From an uncultured Clostridia bacterium (GTDB lineage: Bacteria; Bacillota_A; Clostridia; TANB77; CAG-508): a stretch of 23,463 nt of DNA. A program made the translations under genes and the position numbers. The notes below the pieces were generated by a model. That model was given only the letters and a program-made list of their open reading frames with translations. It was not told the DNA's origin and ran no database searches. Position 1 is the first letter of the stretch. Every line of letters begins with the position of its first letter. The stretch lies in contig CANPZA010000008.1 of the NCBI GenBank assembly GCA_947588915.1, positions 1 through 23,463 on the forward strand, read 5' to 3'. This document shows, piece by piece, positions 1 through 7,420 of this stretch.

Positions 1-549
1 GAAATCTTCATTATCTTTTTCAATTTTGCGATACAAACTCAAAAATAAAGATTTAGAATCAACATCAAATTTATTTATCTTTGCTTTATATGATTTATTA
101 AACTTTACCTTATTTTCATCTCTGTCAAATATAGGTGTAACTTTATTTACTTTTTTAACATACAGCCATTCTGAAACTATATTCTTATTCTTTATTTCGA
201 ATCCATACTGATATATTTTCTGATTTTCTCCTAAAAAAGTTACTTCTAATGCAATAGGTTCATTTTTTGTTTTTGCATCAAAAGAAAAATTATAATAGTC
301 ATCTATTTCTGAATCATTCATATTGGTGTCATCACTAATCATTAATTTTTCCTTCATAAATTCAAATGCCTCTAATACATTTGTCTTTCCACTTGCATTT
401 GCTCCATAAATAGCAGCTACTTTCAAATATTTTTTGTCTTTTATATTAATTGTGTTATATTCATGTTCTTTAATAGAAGTTGCTTCCATATCTAAGCAAT
501 TTTCATTTTTGAAAGATTTGAAATTTTTAAAATTAAATTTTATTAACAT
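1..549 (-). CDS. AAA family ATPase (AAA_15/OLD-like), partial, N-terminal part
   Basis: The minus-strand reading frame is open from an ATG at 549 to the window edge, so only the first 183 residues are visible. It begins MLIKFNFKNFKSF and carries a Walker A motif GANASGKTN about 45 residues in. The N-terminal 'F.NFKSF' strand followed by an early P-loop is typical of RecF/OLD-like AAA_15 ATPases, which in bacteria are often abortive-infection or toxin-type accessory proteins. An in-frame ATG at 558 directly abuts AGGAG, while the ATG at 549 has the normal 9-nt spacing, so I prefer 549. It lies to the left of a tRNA-Gln 3' fragment and so is probably cargo of an integrated element. A defence role is inference; the family assignment is good. 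Confidence 0.8.
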   Translation of the reverse strand, partial: MLIKFNFKNFKSFKNENCLDMEATSIKEHEYNTINIKDKKYLKVAAIYGANASGKTNVLEAFEFMKEKLMISDDTNMNDSEIDDYYNFSFDAKTKNEPIALEVTFLGENQKIYQYGFEIKNKNIVSEWLYVKKVNKVTPIFDRDENKVKFNKSYKAKINKFDVDSKSLFLSLYRKIEKDNEDF

Positions 550-699
550 TATTCTCATCTCCTATACTAGTATTATATGAATTTTTATCAAAAAAGTCAA
601 TAAAAATGAGAAAAAATCTCAAATTTTATATTATTTTATGCGATTTTTATGAAAATATACAAAAATTCAAAAAATATCATAAGGTAAACTTCTGTTATT

Positions 700-788
700 A
701 AATTAATAAGATTTTGGTATAACAAATGTCTAACAAAATCTTTCAAAAATTCAAAAAACTATAAATATTATTAAATCAAAAAATAAAA
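700..788. repeat. Imperfect direct repeat, copy 1
   Basis: The 19-nt core (700-718) is repeated exactly at 1421-1439. The following part, containing CTAACAAAATCT and a TATTATTAAAT-like stretch, is also shared with one gap. The core plus CAAAATCT can form an inverted repeat (AGATTTTG ... CAAAATCT). The intervening DNA holds the tRNA fragment and gene ruins, so the repeat may record an insertion or duplication. Function unknown. Confidence 0.5.
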
Positions 789-875
789 ATTATAATTACT
801 AAAATACCTTAAAAATCAATGTTTTAACAAGCATTAATAAATGCTAAAAAACAGTATAAAATAAATGATTTCAAA

Positions 876-922
876 GACTTTGACTCTGGCATGCGCTAGT
901 TCGAATCTAGCCAGCCCAGCCA
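876..922 (+). tRNA. 3' fragment of a tRNA-Gln(TTG), probable att site
   Basis: The sequence contains a tRNA 3' half: anticodon loop CTTTGAC (878-884, anticodon TTG at 880-882), variable loop, a perfect T-arm GCTAG-TTCGAAT-CTAGC (895-911), the acceptor 3' strand CAGCCCA, discriminator G and encoded CCA (920-922). No D-arm or 5' acceptor strand (expected TGGGCTG) precedes it, and the 5' side of the anticodon stem no longer pairs fully. It is therefore a fragment and not a working gene. Duplicated tRNA 3' ends are the usual scar of tyrosine-integrase elements. With this orientation the element would lie to the left, and the intact tRNA-Gln would be outside the window. Confidence 0.85.
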
Positions 923-926
923 TAGA

Positions 927-966
927 AAATAGCGACTTTTTAAAAATGAAAAGTTGTTATTTTTTA
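927..966 (+). terminator. Rho-independent terminator after the tRNA-Gln fragment
   Basis: A 14-bp stem (927-940 with 949-962, two G:U pairs) closes an 8-nt loop and runs into a T-tract. It starts 5 nt after the encoded CCA, so it is probably the original terminator of the tRNA-Gln gene carried along with the 3' fragment. Confidence 0.75.
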
Positions 967-991
967 TATGTATAACAAAATTGTAATATAA

Positions 992-1225
992 TTAATATGG
1001 ATTGTGTTTTAGTATACTTTTTGGTATACTTTTAATGTCTTTTTTAAATCCTTCATATATCAAAATAGTAGTAATAAAATAAGTTCTATCTTCATCAGTT
1101 TCAAAAATAGGATCAGGTGAACCATTATTTTTCAAAGCTCTTTTAATTTTAGGAATTTCTGTATTTCTACCTTCAGTTAATTTTAATTCCTTTAAAAAAT
1201 CACCAATTCTACGATAAGAAAATAG
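992..1225 (-). pseudogene. C-terminal remnant of an AlbA_2/RecG-like ATP-binding regulator
   Basis: About 75 minus-strand codons read YRRIGDFLKELKLTEGR, then PKIKRALKNNGSPDPIFETD and ILIYEGF near the end. This is the characteristic tail of AlbA_2-domain putative transcriptional regulators (Schlafen/RecG-like), where 'RIGDFLKELKLTEGR..GIPKI' sits near the C-terminus. The rest of the gene (AlbA domain and middle) is absent: an in-frame TAG (1226-1228) and unrelated sequence lie upstream. It contains no CGG, so it is true decay and different from the frameshifts elsewhere in the window. Confidence 0.7.
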
Positions 1226-1427
1226 CTATAATTTCAAATATTCACTCAAATCTTCTACTAACATAAAAACTGTAGTACAAGGATTTTTACTTGCTTCAGT
1301 AGAAATACTTTTGAATTGTTCATATATTTCTTTACAGTTCTTAATTGCAGTTTCCAATCTGTTATCTTTTGTTATTTTTTCAAAAATTTCTTTATCATTT
1401 TTAAAATATTTCCCTAAATTAAATTAA
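1226..1427 (-). pseudogene. Unidentified C-terminal gene fragment
   Basis: Sixty-odd minus-strand codons (around ITKDNRLETAIKNC, VFMLVEDLSEYLKL) end at the TAG at 1226-1228. The frame has no plausible start and is cut at the direct repeat. The residue mix looks like real protein, but I do not recognise a family. It is probably the tail of another accessory gene fused to the AlbA-type remnant. Confidence 0.4.
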
Positions 1428-1483
1428 TAAGATTTTGGTCTAACAAAATCTAAAAGTTAATAAACATTATTAAATAAAAAAAT
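1421..1483. repeat. Imperfect direct repeat, copy 2
   Basis: This is the second copy of the 700-788 repeat. Here the inverted repeat AGATTTTG/CAAAATCT is compact, with a 6-nt loop. It lies between two decayed gene fragments. Confidence 0.5.
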
Positions 1484-1560
1484 ATTTGCGAAACTCTAAA
1501 CTATTGATATTACTATGTTCTATTTTACAAAAATGACTTTTCCATCTGATATCATATAAA

Positions 1561-1653
1561 TTAATTTTCATAATCAATAGACAATTCAGTATTATTTTTT
1601 AGTTCAATGTCATTTTTCCTTGATAAATCAATAATCAATTTTTCAAAATAGTT
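1561..1653 (-). pseudogene. Short unidentified C-terminal remnant
   Basis: Some 30 minus-strand codons (RNYFEKLIIDLSRKND...) end in TAA at 1561 with no start. They could be the tail of a lost gene from the same decayed region. Apart from these scraps I see nothing identifiable between 970 and 1669. Confidence 0.25.
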
Positions 1654-1669
1654 TCGCAATTACCTAAAT

Positions 1670-2677
1670 CTATTTGCGTGAATTTATAAACTCATTTGGC
1701 GAATATCCACCTAAGATATATTGAGGACTATTATTATACCAATCTGTAAATAAATCTATAAATTTTTTAAATTCAAAATCATCTTCAAATATGAGCATAT
1801 TAGACATTTCTCCTAAAACATCTATTCCTAATTCATTCTTTTTTACTAACAATTTAAAGGACCATTCATGTATGGTATCACTTTTAGATTTTAAAAACTC
1901 ATATAACTTTTTTGCTTTTTCATTCAAGTAATATTCTTCTCTTTTTAGTATTTTTTGCTTACTAAATTGCTTATATTGCATTTTTCTTGCTTTTTGTTCT
2001 TCTGCAATTTGTCCTATATCAATTTCTCCCATATTAAATGATAATTCTTCTTCATCTAAATATGTAACAAAATCTTGTATTTCATTCGTATTTATCCATC
2101 TAATATTATAATCATTTACAAATATATTTAAATTCAATCTTGTAAAAAATATATCTCGTAATTCTTTTTCTGTTATTATCTCATTCATATATTTACACAA
2201 TTGTTTTCTTAAAAACTTAAAATCTACTATTCCATACGAATATAACATTCCTACTGTTAAAAATTCTATATCTCCATACCTTTTGGCTATTGCTTTATTT
2301 TTTTCTGAGAATAGTCTCGTTAATTTTTCTATAACTCCTGGATTAAGTGAATAATTATACTGGTCATATTTTGCTCTCATGACTATAATCATTGCTTCCT
2401 CTAAGTATCTTACATCTGGATGTTCCCTTTTATAGAAAAATGATTTTATATCATCACTTGTTTTTATATATTTGGTTAATTTTTCTAAATCTTTATATGC
2501 TCTATATGGTAGCATTTTTATTATTTCTTCGTCATCAGCATTTTCGTATATCTCAGGCATCATTTTAAGTATATTTTCTTTTGTTGTGCTTTCTTTAATA
2601 TCTTGATTAAATACATTATTTACTATAAATAGCATTGTATCTTTTGATACATTTATTCTTCCATTATATTCTCCCAT
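1670..2677 (-). CDS. Unknown 335-residue protein, downstream partner of the Fic gene
   Basis: This intact gene begins 13 nt after the fic stop, behind its own AAGGAG, so it is the second gene of that operon. I do not recognise a family. The protein is soluble, without signal peptide or membrane segment, and mainly alpha-helical and charged. It has an Arg/Lys-rich helical stretch around residues 230-260 and a C-terminal WYNNSPQYILGGYSPNEF. Pairing with a Fic protein suggests a target, modulator or antidote, but that rests only on gene order. It has no in-frame CGG. Confidence 0.7.
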   Translation of the reverse strand: MGEYNGRINVSKDTMLFIVNNVFNQDIKESTTKENILKMMPEIYENADDEEIIKMLPYRAYKDLEKLTKYIKTSDDIKSFFYKREHPDVRYLEEAMIIVMRAKYDQYNYSLNPGVIEKLTRLFSEKNKAIAKRYGDIEFLTVGMLYSYGIVDFKFLRKQLCKYMNEIITEKELRDIFFTRLNLNIFVNDYNIRWINTNEIQDFVTYLDEEELSFNMGEIDIGQIAEEQKARKMQYKQFSKQKILKREEYYLNEKAKKLYEFLKSKSDTIHEWSFKLLVKKNELGIDVLGEMSNMLIFEDDFEFKKFIDLFTDWYNNSPQYILGGYSPNEFINSRK

Positions 2678-2690
2678 ATTTACTCCTTTT

Positions 2691-3653
2691 CTATATACTC
2701 ATATAACATTTTTCTTTTATAAATTTCTTTATTTGTTTTTCATCTTTTCCTTCATAATATGGAATAAGTAAATTTTTAAATTCTTCTGTTAATTCTGCTG
2801 GAATTGCTATAATTCCTTTTCCTTTTGAAATTAAATAATGGTTACTATAAATTACTGACGTTCTTTTATTACCATCAATAAATACTTGTTTTTTCATTGT
2901 ATATAATAAAAGTTCTATAGCCCTATCCACAACATCCATTTTCTTGATAAAAATATCTTCTAGTTCTTCTTTAATAATACTTTCAATTGGTAAATCTGGT
3001 TTCCATGTTGTTCCACCTATTGTTACTGGAACATTTCTTATTTTACCTGCTGAATAATAAAATCCTTCTTCTACCATTTTATTTATTTCGCATAATAAAG
3101 CAAAATTTGTATTACTTAATATAATATTTTTATTTAGTATAAATTCCCATGCATGTTTTAAATTTACTATTTTAAGTATATCATCAGATGTCATATTATT
3201 TACTTTTCCGCCTTCTATAATACTTTCTGTATCTGCAAATGTTGTTGCAACTCCCTCTAATATTGCTTGTTTATATATTGTATCTACTAAATGTCTTTTT
3301 GCAAAATCTATATTTTGTTCTACTTTTTCAGAAAGTTCTTCTTCTACATAATTTAATTGTTTTAATTTTTTGTTTATTTCTCTTATTTGTTTTTTTAAAT
3401 CTTTTGCCTTGATACTATTATTTAATATTAAATTATATAATTCTTTTGAATACTCTCCAACATATTTTGTTAAAGCTACTCCATTTTCTCTATAATGTAC
3501 ATATATATATTTGTTTGAATCCTTTTGCCTTATTTCAACTGAACCATAAGCAATGGATTGTAGTTCATGTTCAAGTAATTGTTTGTTTTGAAGAAGACTC
3601 ATAATTTCTATCTTTTCTTCCATGATGTATTCCTCCTTTGAAATGTGAAACAT
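2691..3653 (-). CDS. Fic-domain protein with altered catalytic motif (QVFIDGNKRT)
   Basis: Residues about 180-310 form a Fic/Doc domain, the AMP-transferase fold that modifies target proteins with nucleotides. The signature loop reads QVFIDGNKRT at residues 256-265. The canonical motif is HxFxDGNxR, so the catalytic His is Gln (codon CAA) while the phosphate-binding DGNKR is kept. The N-terminal 110 residues hold a compact beta segment (KYIYVHYRENG...YVGEYSKE) and a coiled coil (about 95-120). The start ATG follows GGAGGAAT. The promoter contains repeated TGTGAAACA half-sites, so autoregulation by this protein or its partner is possible. The enzyme may be inactive or use another chemistry; the fold assignment is firm. 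Confidence 0.85.
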   Translation of the reverse strand: MFHISKEEYIMEEKIEIMSLLQNKQLLEHELQSIAYGSVEIRQKDSNKYIYVHYRENGVALTKYVGEYSKELYNLILNNSIKAKDLKKQIREINKKLKQLNYVEEELSEKVEQNIDFAKRHLVDTIYKQAILEGVATTFADTESIIEGGKVNNMTSDDILKIVNLKHAWEFILNKNIILSNTNFALLCEINKMVEEGFYYSAGKIRNVPVTIGGTTWKPDLPIESIIKEELEDIFIKKMDVVDRAIELLLYTMKKQVFIDGNKRTSVIYSNHYLISKGKGIIAIPAELTEEFKNLLIPYYEGKDEKQIKKFIKEKCYMSI

Positions 3654-3754
3654 CCTTATTGTTTTTTCATTTATTTTGTTTCACACTTATATTATATCAC
3701 AAAAATTAAAAAATGTGAAATGTTTTCTATGAATTTTGTTAATTTTGTTTCACA
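3644..3754. promoter_or_regulatory. Promoter of the fic operon with four TGTGAAACA-type operator half-sites
   Basis: On the minus strand a -35 TTCACA (3714-3719) and a -10 TATAAT (3691-3696) are separated by 17 nt. Four half-sites overlap or flank them: TGTGAAACA 3644-3652, TGTTTCACA 3677-3685, TGTGAAATG 3714-3722 and TGTTTCACA 3746-3754. They alternate in orientation and are spaced 32-37 nt apart, about three helical turns. One half-site sits on the -35 box. This is a strong candidate operator array for a repressor encoded by the operon or nearby. Confidence 0.65.
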
Positions 3755-4042
3755 TTTTTATAATATGTATTTAGAATATTCATAAATTTATTTACTATGC
3801 TAAACAAAATTGTTGTTTTTAGTATATTGTACAAAATTTTAAGAGTATCAATATTTTTGTAAATAAAACTAGTCAAAAGTTCTTTTGAAAATAAAAAAAA
3901 TTTAAAATCTTTATTAATTTTATAATAAGATATAATATTATTTCTATTAAAACACAAAAAATAAAAACTTATAAAAATTAATGAATATTTTTCAAAAACT
4001 ATTGAAAAAATATAACTAAATGTGATATAAATTATGTGTAAG

Positions 4043-4077
4043 TATAATAATAAAATTACATAAACAAAAGAAGGAGG
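4043..4077 (+). promoter_or_regulatory. -10 box and ribosome binding site of the pilin-like gene
   Basis: TATAAT at 4043-4048 is followed by a short leader and AGGAGG 8 nt before the ATG at 4086. No good -35 is visible. The rest of 3755-4085 is AT-rich non-coding DNA. A 72-codon minus-strand frame in it looks spurious. Confidence 0.45.
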
Positions 4078-4085
4078 AAAATAAG

Positions 4086-5309
4086 ATGTACAAACAAAAA
4101 GTAAAAATGAAACAAAGCAAAATATTAAAAGGAGGTAGAGGTATTACACTAATTGCGCTTGTAATAACCATAATAGTACTTTTAATATTAGCAGGAGTAA
4201 CAATTGCAATGCTAACAGGAGATGAGGGAATACTAAATCAGGCAGGCAAGGCAGAAGATGAAAATAGTAAAGCAGAAGAAAAAGATCAAATAGGACTTGC
4301 ATATAATGCAGTAATGGTAGATAGTAAAGGAAAAACGGTAGAGGCAGATAAATTACAAGAAGAATTACGAAGATATGATAGTGGAGCAACAGTAACAAAA
4401 AATGGAGAAAATTTTAAAGTGACATTTACAAGTGGAAACACATATACATTAAAAAAAGATGGAACAATAGAAGGAACAACAAACACTGGAGGTGCAACAG
4501 TAACAGCAGACCAAGTAAATGTATTAATTGGGCAAATAGTAAAGTATGAAATAAGTACTAAAGCAAGTAACGATATAAAAGAAGCAATAGGAGATTGGAG
4601 AGTCTTCTATGCAAGTAATGATGAAATGTTTTTAATATCATCACAAACAATAGCTTCAGAAACAGCATTTGGAGCAAGTAGCAATGGAATACCATTAACA
4701 CCAAAAGACACAGAAGGAAATTATGATGACGGGGCACAAGAGGAAGTATTTCAAACAGGTTATGGATTAAAATATAACGAAAAGTGGTTATCGAATAATC
4801 CTACTACAGATAAAAATGACAATATACGAGCAACAGCATATTTATGTGATTCAAAAAATTGGACAGACTATGTAGGTGATACTGCACCTGCTGGAACATA
4901 TGCAGTAGGAGGACCAACAAAAGAATTATTAGTAAGATCATGGGTAGCAAGTGGACAAACAGAAGGAGAAAAAGAAAAAGATTTACAGGCAATACTAGAT
5001 GACACAGAAGTTTCAGAGGATGGATATACTTATAATAAACCAAGTGTTTTAAAAGATAATAATCCAATAAAAAATACAATATTACCAAATCTAAAGAATA
5101 AAAATGAAGGATTATATAATAACGGAGATTCTTATTGGCTGGCTTCCCCTAGTAGTAGTAGCACGGACGATGTGTGCATTGTGAGCAGCCGCGGGGTTGT
5201 GGGCATCAACAGCTATGACGATCCCTACTATGGAGCTCGTCCGTTAGTTTCAATTCCAATGTCTAAAGTTCAAATTCAAAATGGAATAGTAACAATAGGA
5301 AATAATTAA
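4086..5309 (+). CDS. Pilin-like surface protein with a hypervariable C-terminal patch
   Basis: The N-terminus has a type IV prepilin-like signal: basic KGGRG, then ITLIALVITIIVLLILAGVTI-type hydrophobic helix (residues about 20-42), without the usual Glu5. A short beta domain follows (to about residue 130), then a C-terminal domain (about 140-400) ending YWLASP ... GARPLVSIP. This ending is the C-type-lectin-like/DUF6273-type frame seen in clostridial surface proteins that diversify. Codons 5151-5231 switch abruptly from AT-rich (GGA, ACA, AAA) to AGC, GAC, TGC, CGC, GTG, GGC and ATC, the signature of adenine-targeted mutagenesis of an AAC/AAT-rich template. No reverse transcriptase or template repeat is in the window. 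Likely role: displayed ligand-binding protein (inference). Confidence 0.8.
   Translation: MYKQKVKMKQSKILKGGRGITLIALVITIIVLLILAGVTIAMLTGDEGILNQAGKAEDENSKAEEKDQIGLAYNAVMVDSKGKTVEADKLQEELRRYDSGATVTKNGENFKVTFTSGNTYTLKKDGTIEGTTNTGGATVTADQVNVLIGQIVKYEISTKASNDIKEAIGDWRVFYASNDEMFLISSQTIASETAFGASSNGIPLTPKDTEGNYDDGAQEEVFQTGYGLKYNEKWLSNNPTTDKNDNIRATAYLCDSKNWTDYVGDTAPAGTYAVGGPTKELLVRSWVASGQTEGEKEKDLQAILDDTEVSEDGYTYNKPSVLKDNNPIKNTILPNLKNKNEGLYNNGDSYWLASPSSSSTDDVCIVSSRGVVGINSYDDPYYGARPLVSIPMSKVQIQNGIVTIGNN
5136..5243 (+). other. Putative variable region (DGR-type target patch)
   Basis: The segment runs from the WLASP codons to GGAGCTCGTCCG. It is far richer in G+C than the gene around it, and most codons are NNC or NNT that can derive from AAC/AAT by changing adenines: AGT, AGC, GAC, GAT, TGC, CGC, GGC, ATC, TAT, TAC, CCC. 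The flanks (YWLASP, GARPLVSIP) are the conserved frame of the fold. This is what a variable region of a diversity-generating retroelement looks like. The matching template and reverse transcriptase would have to act from elsewhere in the genome. Confidence 0.6.
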
Positions 5310-5325
5310 AAAAGTTAAAATAATA

Positions 5326-5364
5326 AAAAGAAATAGAAACCTTAAAGTTCTATTTCTTTTTTTT
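5326..5364 (+). terminator. Rho-independent terminator of the pilin-like gene
   Basis: A perfect 13-bp stem (5326-5338 with 5348-5360) with a 9-nt loop is followed by a T-tract, 16 nt after the stop codon. Confidence 0.85.
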
Positions 5365-5402
5365 ATACATACAAATTAATAAAAGTAAGGAGAGGATAGA
5401 AA

Positions 5403-5768
5403 ATGGATAAAACACTTTCAAACATTGCTAAAGGTGTATTAATATCATTAGTAACAACATTTATTTTATTATTAATATTTGCAGTAATATTAACATATAC
5501 AGGTGTAAGTGAAGCAGTTATGAATCCTGTAATTATTGTTATAACAGCAATAAGTATTTTAATAGGAAGTTCTATTGGAAATATAAAAATAAGAAAAAAC
5601 GGATTAATAAATGGAGCTTTAATAGGTGGAATTTATATATTAATAATATACATGATTTCAAGTATACTAAATTGGAAATTTAGTTTAAATGTACAAAGCA
5701 TAATCATGATTGTAATAAGTATGATATTTGGAGTATTAGGTGGAATTATTGGAGTTAATAAAAAATAG
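5403..5768 (+). CDS. TIGR04086-family membrane protein
   Basis: The protein has 121 residues and four hydrophobic helices, connected by a short KIRKNG loop after helix 2, with glycine-rich helices (NGALIGGIYILIIY, GVLGGIIGVNKK). Length and pattern match the small clostridial TIGR04086 membrane family, whose role is unknown. The start follows AAGGAGAGG. The stop is only 5 nt from the stop of the convergent gene on the other strand, with no terminator between them. Confidence 0.75.
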   Translation: MDKTLSNIAKGVLISLVTTFILLLIFAVILTYTGVSEAVMNPVIIVITAISILIGSSIGNIKIRKNGLINGALIGGIYILIIYMISSILNWKFSLNVQSIIMIVISMIFGVLGGIIGVNKK

Positions 5769-5773
5769 CTATA

Positions 5774-7111
5774 TTATTTAGAAGAAACATCTTTATTCCA
5801 ATAGTTAATAAGGAATTGCTTTTCTGATTTTGGAATAATATTCATACGAAAAGTAGATATAGGTTTAGTATGGTTATATAAATTTTCTTGTCCATCACAA
5901 GAACAACCTAACCAACCAACATCTTTAACATAAGCTTGATAAACTATGGAATAATCTATATTATCATTTAATCTAAATTGTATTCCAGAAATACCATATA
6001 AATATTGTTTTGCAACATCATTAGGGATAGGAATTTTTACATTACAAGATATAGCATTTGGAATATTTAAACCTATACCACCTAATTGTATAAATGTTTT
6101 CCCATTATAATTAAATGTATTATTAGATGTAGAATCAATCCAATCATCTTTGGATTTTAAATTATATCCATGATAATAAGTAAGACCTGAATATTTACAG
6201 ATTCCATATGCATTATCTCCCCAAAAAGTATGTATAAAACATCTTCCTTGTAGTAATGAGGAATCTATACTACCAGACAATCTCATATAAATAGCTTCTG
6301 TTTTACAAATAGAATTAGAGGAGATAATATCATATGATGGGATTTTACCACCAGATACAACTGAATGATGACTATAATCATCATAAGTTCCATATTCGAG
6401 CATAATATTATTTGCCTTTTTTATATCTATTAAAATTAGAGAAGAGTTTTGAGCTAAATCCATTATTGGTAATTCATAAGAAACTGGATTTGTAAATTCT
6501 TTAGATAAAATATTGTCAGAAAAATCCCATCCAGAAATAGGTCTTATTTGTTCATTACAAGTAATTTGTGCAATTGAGTTTTGATTTGAAGTTTCAACTT
6601 CTTCAAAAGTACCAACAGGTGGCATATTATCAATTATAATGTTAGTATTAAAAAGTTTTTCATCATTTGTTAAACCTGAAATATCTTCTACAATGCCACT
6701 TGGAATCATAATAGATAAATTGCCATCAAATGTCACATTTGTAAAAGAAAATTCATATATTTTTTCATTAGTATTTTCAGATATAAGATTAAAACTTTTG
6801 AAATCAGGTAGAATTAAATTATTATTAATAAAAATCTGGATTTTATCTATAGAGAAATTATTTTTTACAATATTTTTTTCAACTATTTTTATTTTAGCTG
6901 TAACTAGATGTGTTTTATTAGCATAATCAGGATATTCAGGATTAGAAGTATAAATATCTATAAGTTCTATAGAAGGCTTACACCTATCTATATGTAATTT
7001 TGCAACTACGAAAGTATCTTCTATAACATATTTTGCAAAGCTATTTTGAAAAAACAGTAAACAACTAAAAATAAAAAATAAAAATATCAAAATTTTAGTT
7101 TTTTTATTCAT
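5774..7111 (-). CDS. Secreted surface protein with a C-terminal ChW-like domain
   Basis: A Lys-rich start and a hydrophobic stretch ending QNSFAK (residues 1-27) form a signal peptide. The following AKYVIEDTFVVAKLHIDR resembles the mature start of SipW/TasA-type proteins. Residues about 45-165 look like a bacterial Ig-like beta domain ending in IDNMPPVGTFEEVE. The C-terminal part has GIQFRLNDNIDYSIVYQAYV then KDVGWLGCSCDGQ and a final FRMNIIP, which matches the clostridial hydrophobic W (ChW) repeat pattern. The ribosome binding site AAAGGAGG is 12 nt from the ATG, longer than usual. It probably acts at the cell surface; ligand unknown. Confidence 0.65.
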   Translation of the reverse strand: MNKKTKILIFLFFIFSCLLFFQNSFAKYVIEDTFVVAKLHIDRCKPSIELIDIYTSNPEYPDYANKTHLVTAKIKIVEKNIVKNNFSIDKIQIFINNNLILPDFKSFNLISENTNEKIYEFSFTNVTFDGNLSIMIPSGIVEDISGLTNDEKLFNTNIIIDNMPPVGTFEEVETSNQNSIAQITCNEQIRPISGWDFSDNILSKEFTNPVSYELPIMDLAQNSSLILIDIKKANNIMLEYGTYDDYSHHSVVSGGKIPSYDIISSNSICKTEAIYMRLSGSIDSSLLQGRCFIHTFWGDNAYGICKYSGLTYYHGYNLKSKDDWIDSTSNNTFNYNGKTFIQLGGIGLNIPNAISCNVKIPIPNDVAKQYLYGISGIQFRLNDNIDYSIVYQAYVKDVGWLGCSCDGQENLYNHTKPISTFRMNIIPKSEKQFLINYWNKDVSSK

Positions 7112-7279
7112 GTATTAAACATACCTCCTTTGAAATTATATTTTATTATATTTTGGAAAAAACGATAAAAAATAAAGATAAAAATATATAAAAATTATAT
7201 TGTAAAAAAATGGAAAAGTCAATACTAAAAATCTAAAAAATAAAACACGAATAGTGTCGAAATTTGCGATGAAAAGTTC

Positions 7280-7308
7280 TTGACAATTTTAAAATATGAA
7301 ATTATAAT
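7280..7308 (+). promoter_or_regulatory. Consensus promoter for the TasA-like gene
   Basis: TTGACA (7280-7285) and TATAAT (7303-7308), both perfect, are separated by 17 nt. The leader to the TTG start at 7421 is about 105 nt and carries inverted repeats (AATTTC ... GAAATT), so post-initiation control is possible. The remainder of 7112-7420 shows no gene. Confidence 0.8.
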
Positions 7309-7420
7309 CAAATTACATTTTCAAATTTCTATAATTTATTCTAAGAAATTTTAATTCGAAAAATTTTATCGAAAATTCCAAACAAAACTAAAAATAAAAA
7401 CAGAAAGGGGGAATGCCTAT

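Noticed and set aside
26..211. 61-codon plus-strand frame near the window start
   Set aside because: It is the antisense of the AAA ATPase gene, which has a clear Walker A motif on the other strand.
992..1427. One single gene interrupted by a readable TAG at 1226
   Set aside because: The two sides share a frame, but the upstream part does not resemble the segment that precedes the AlbA-type tail in this family. TAG acts as a stop elsewhere (for example the ends of secD, rsmD and ftsK), so two fused fragments are likelier.
3739..3957. 72-codon minus-strand frame upstream of the fic operon
   Set aside because: Low-complexity AT-rich translation, overlaps operator sites, no ribosome binding site.
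4086..5309. A complete diversity-generating retroelement in the window
   Set aside because: No reverse transcriptase motif (YxDD-type) and no second copy of the variable segment were found; only the target-like patch is present.
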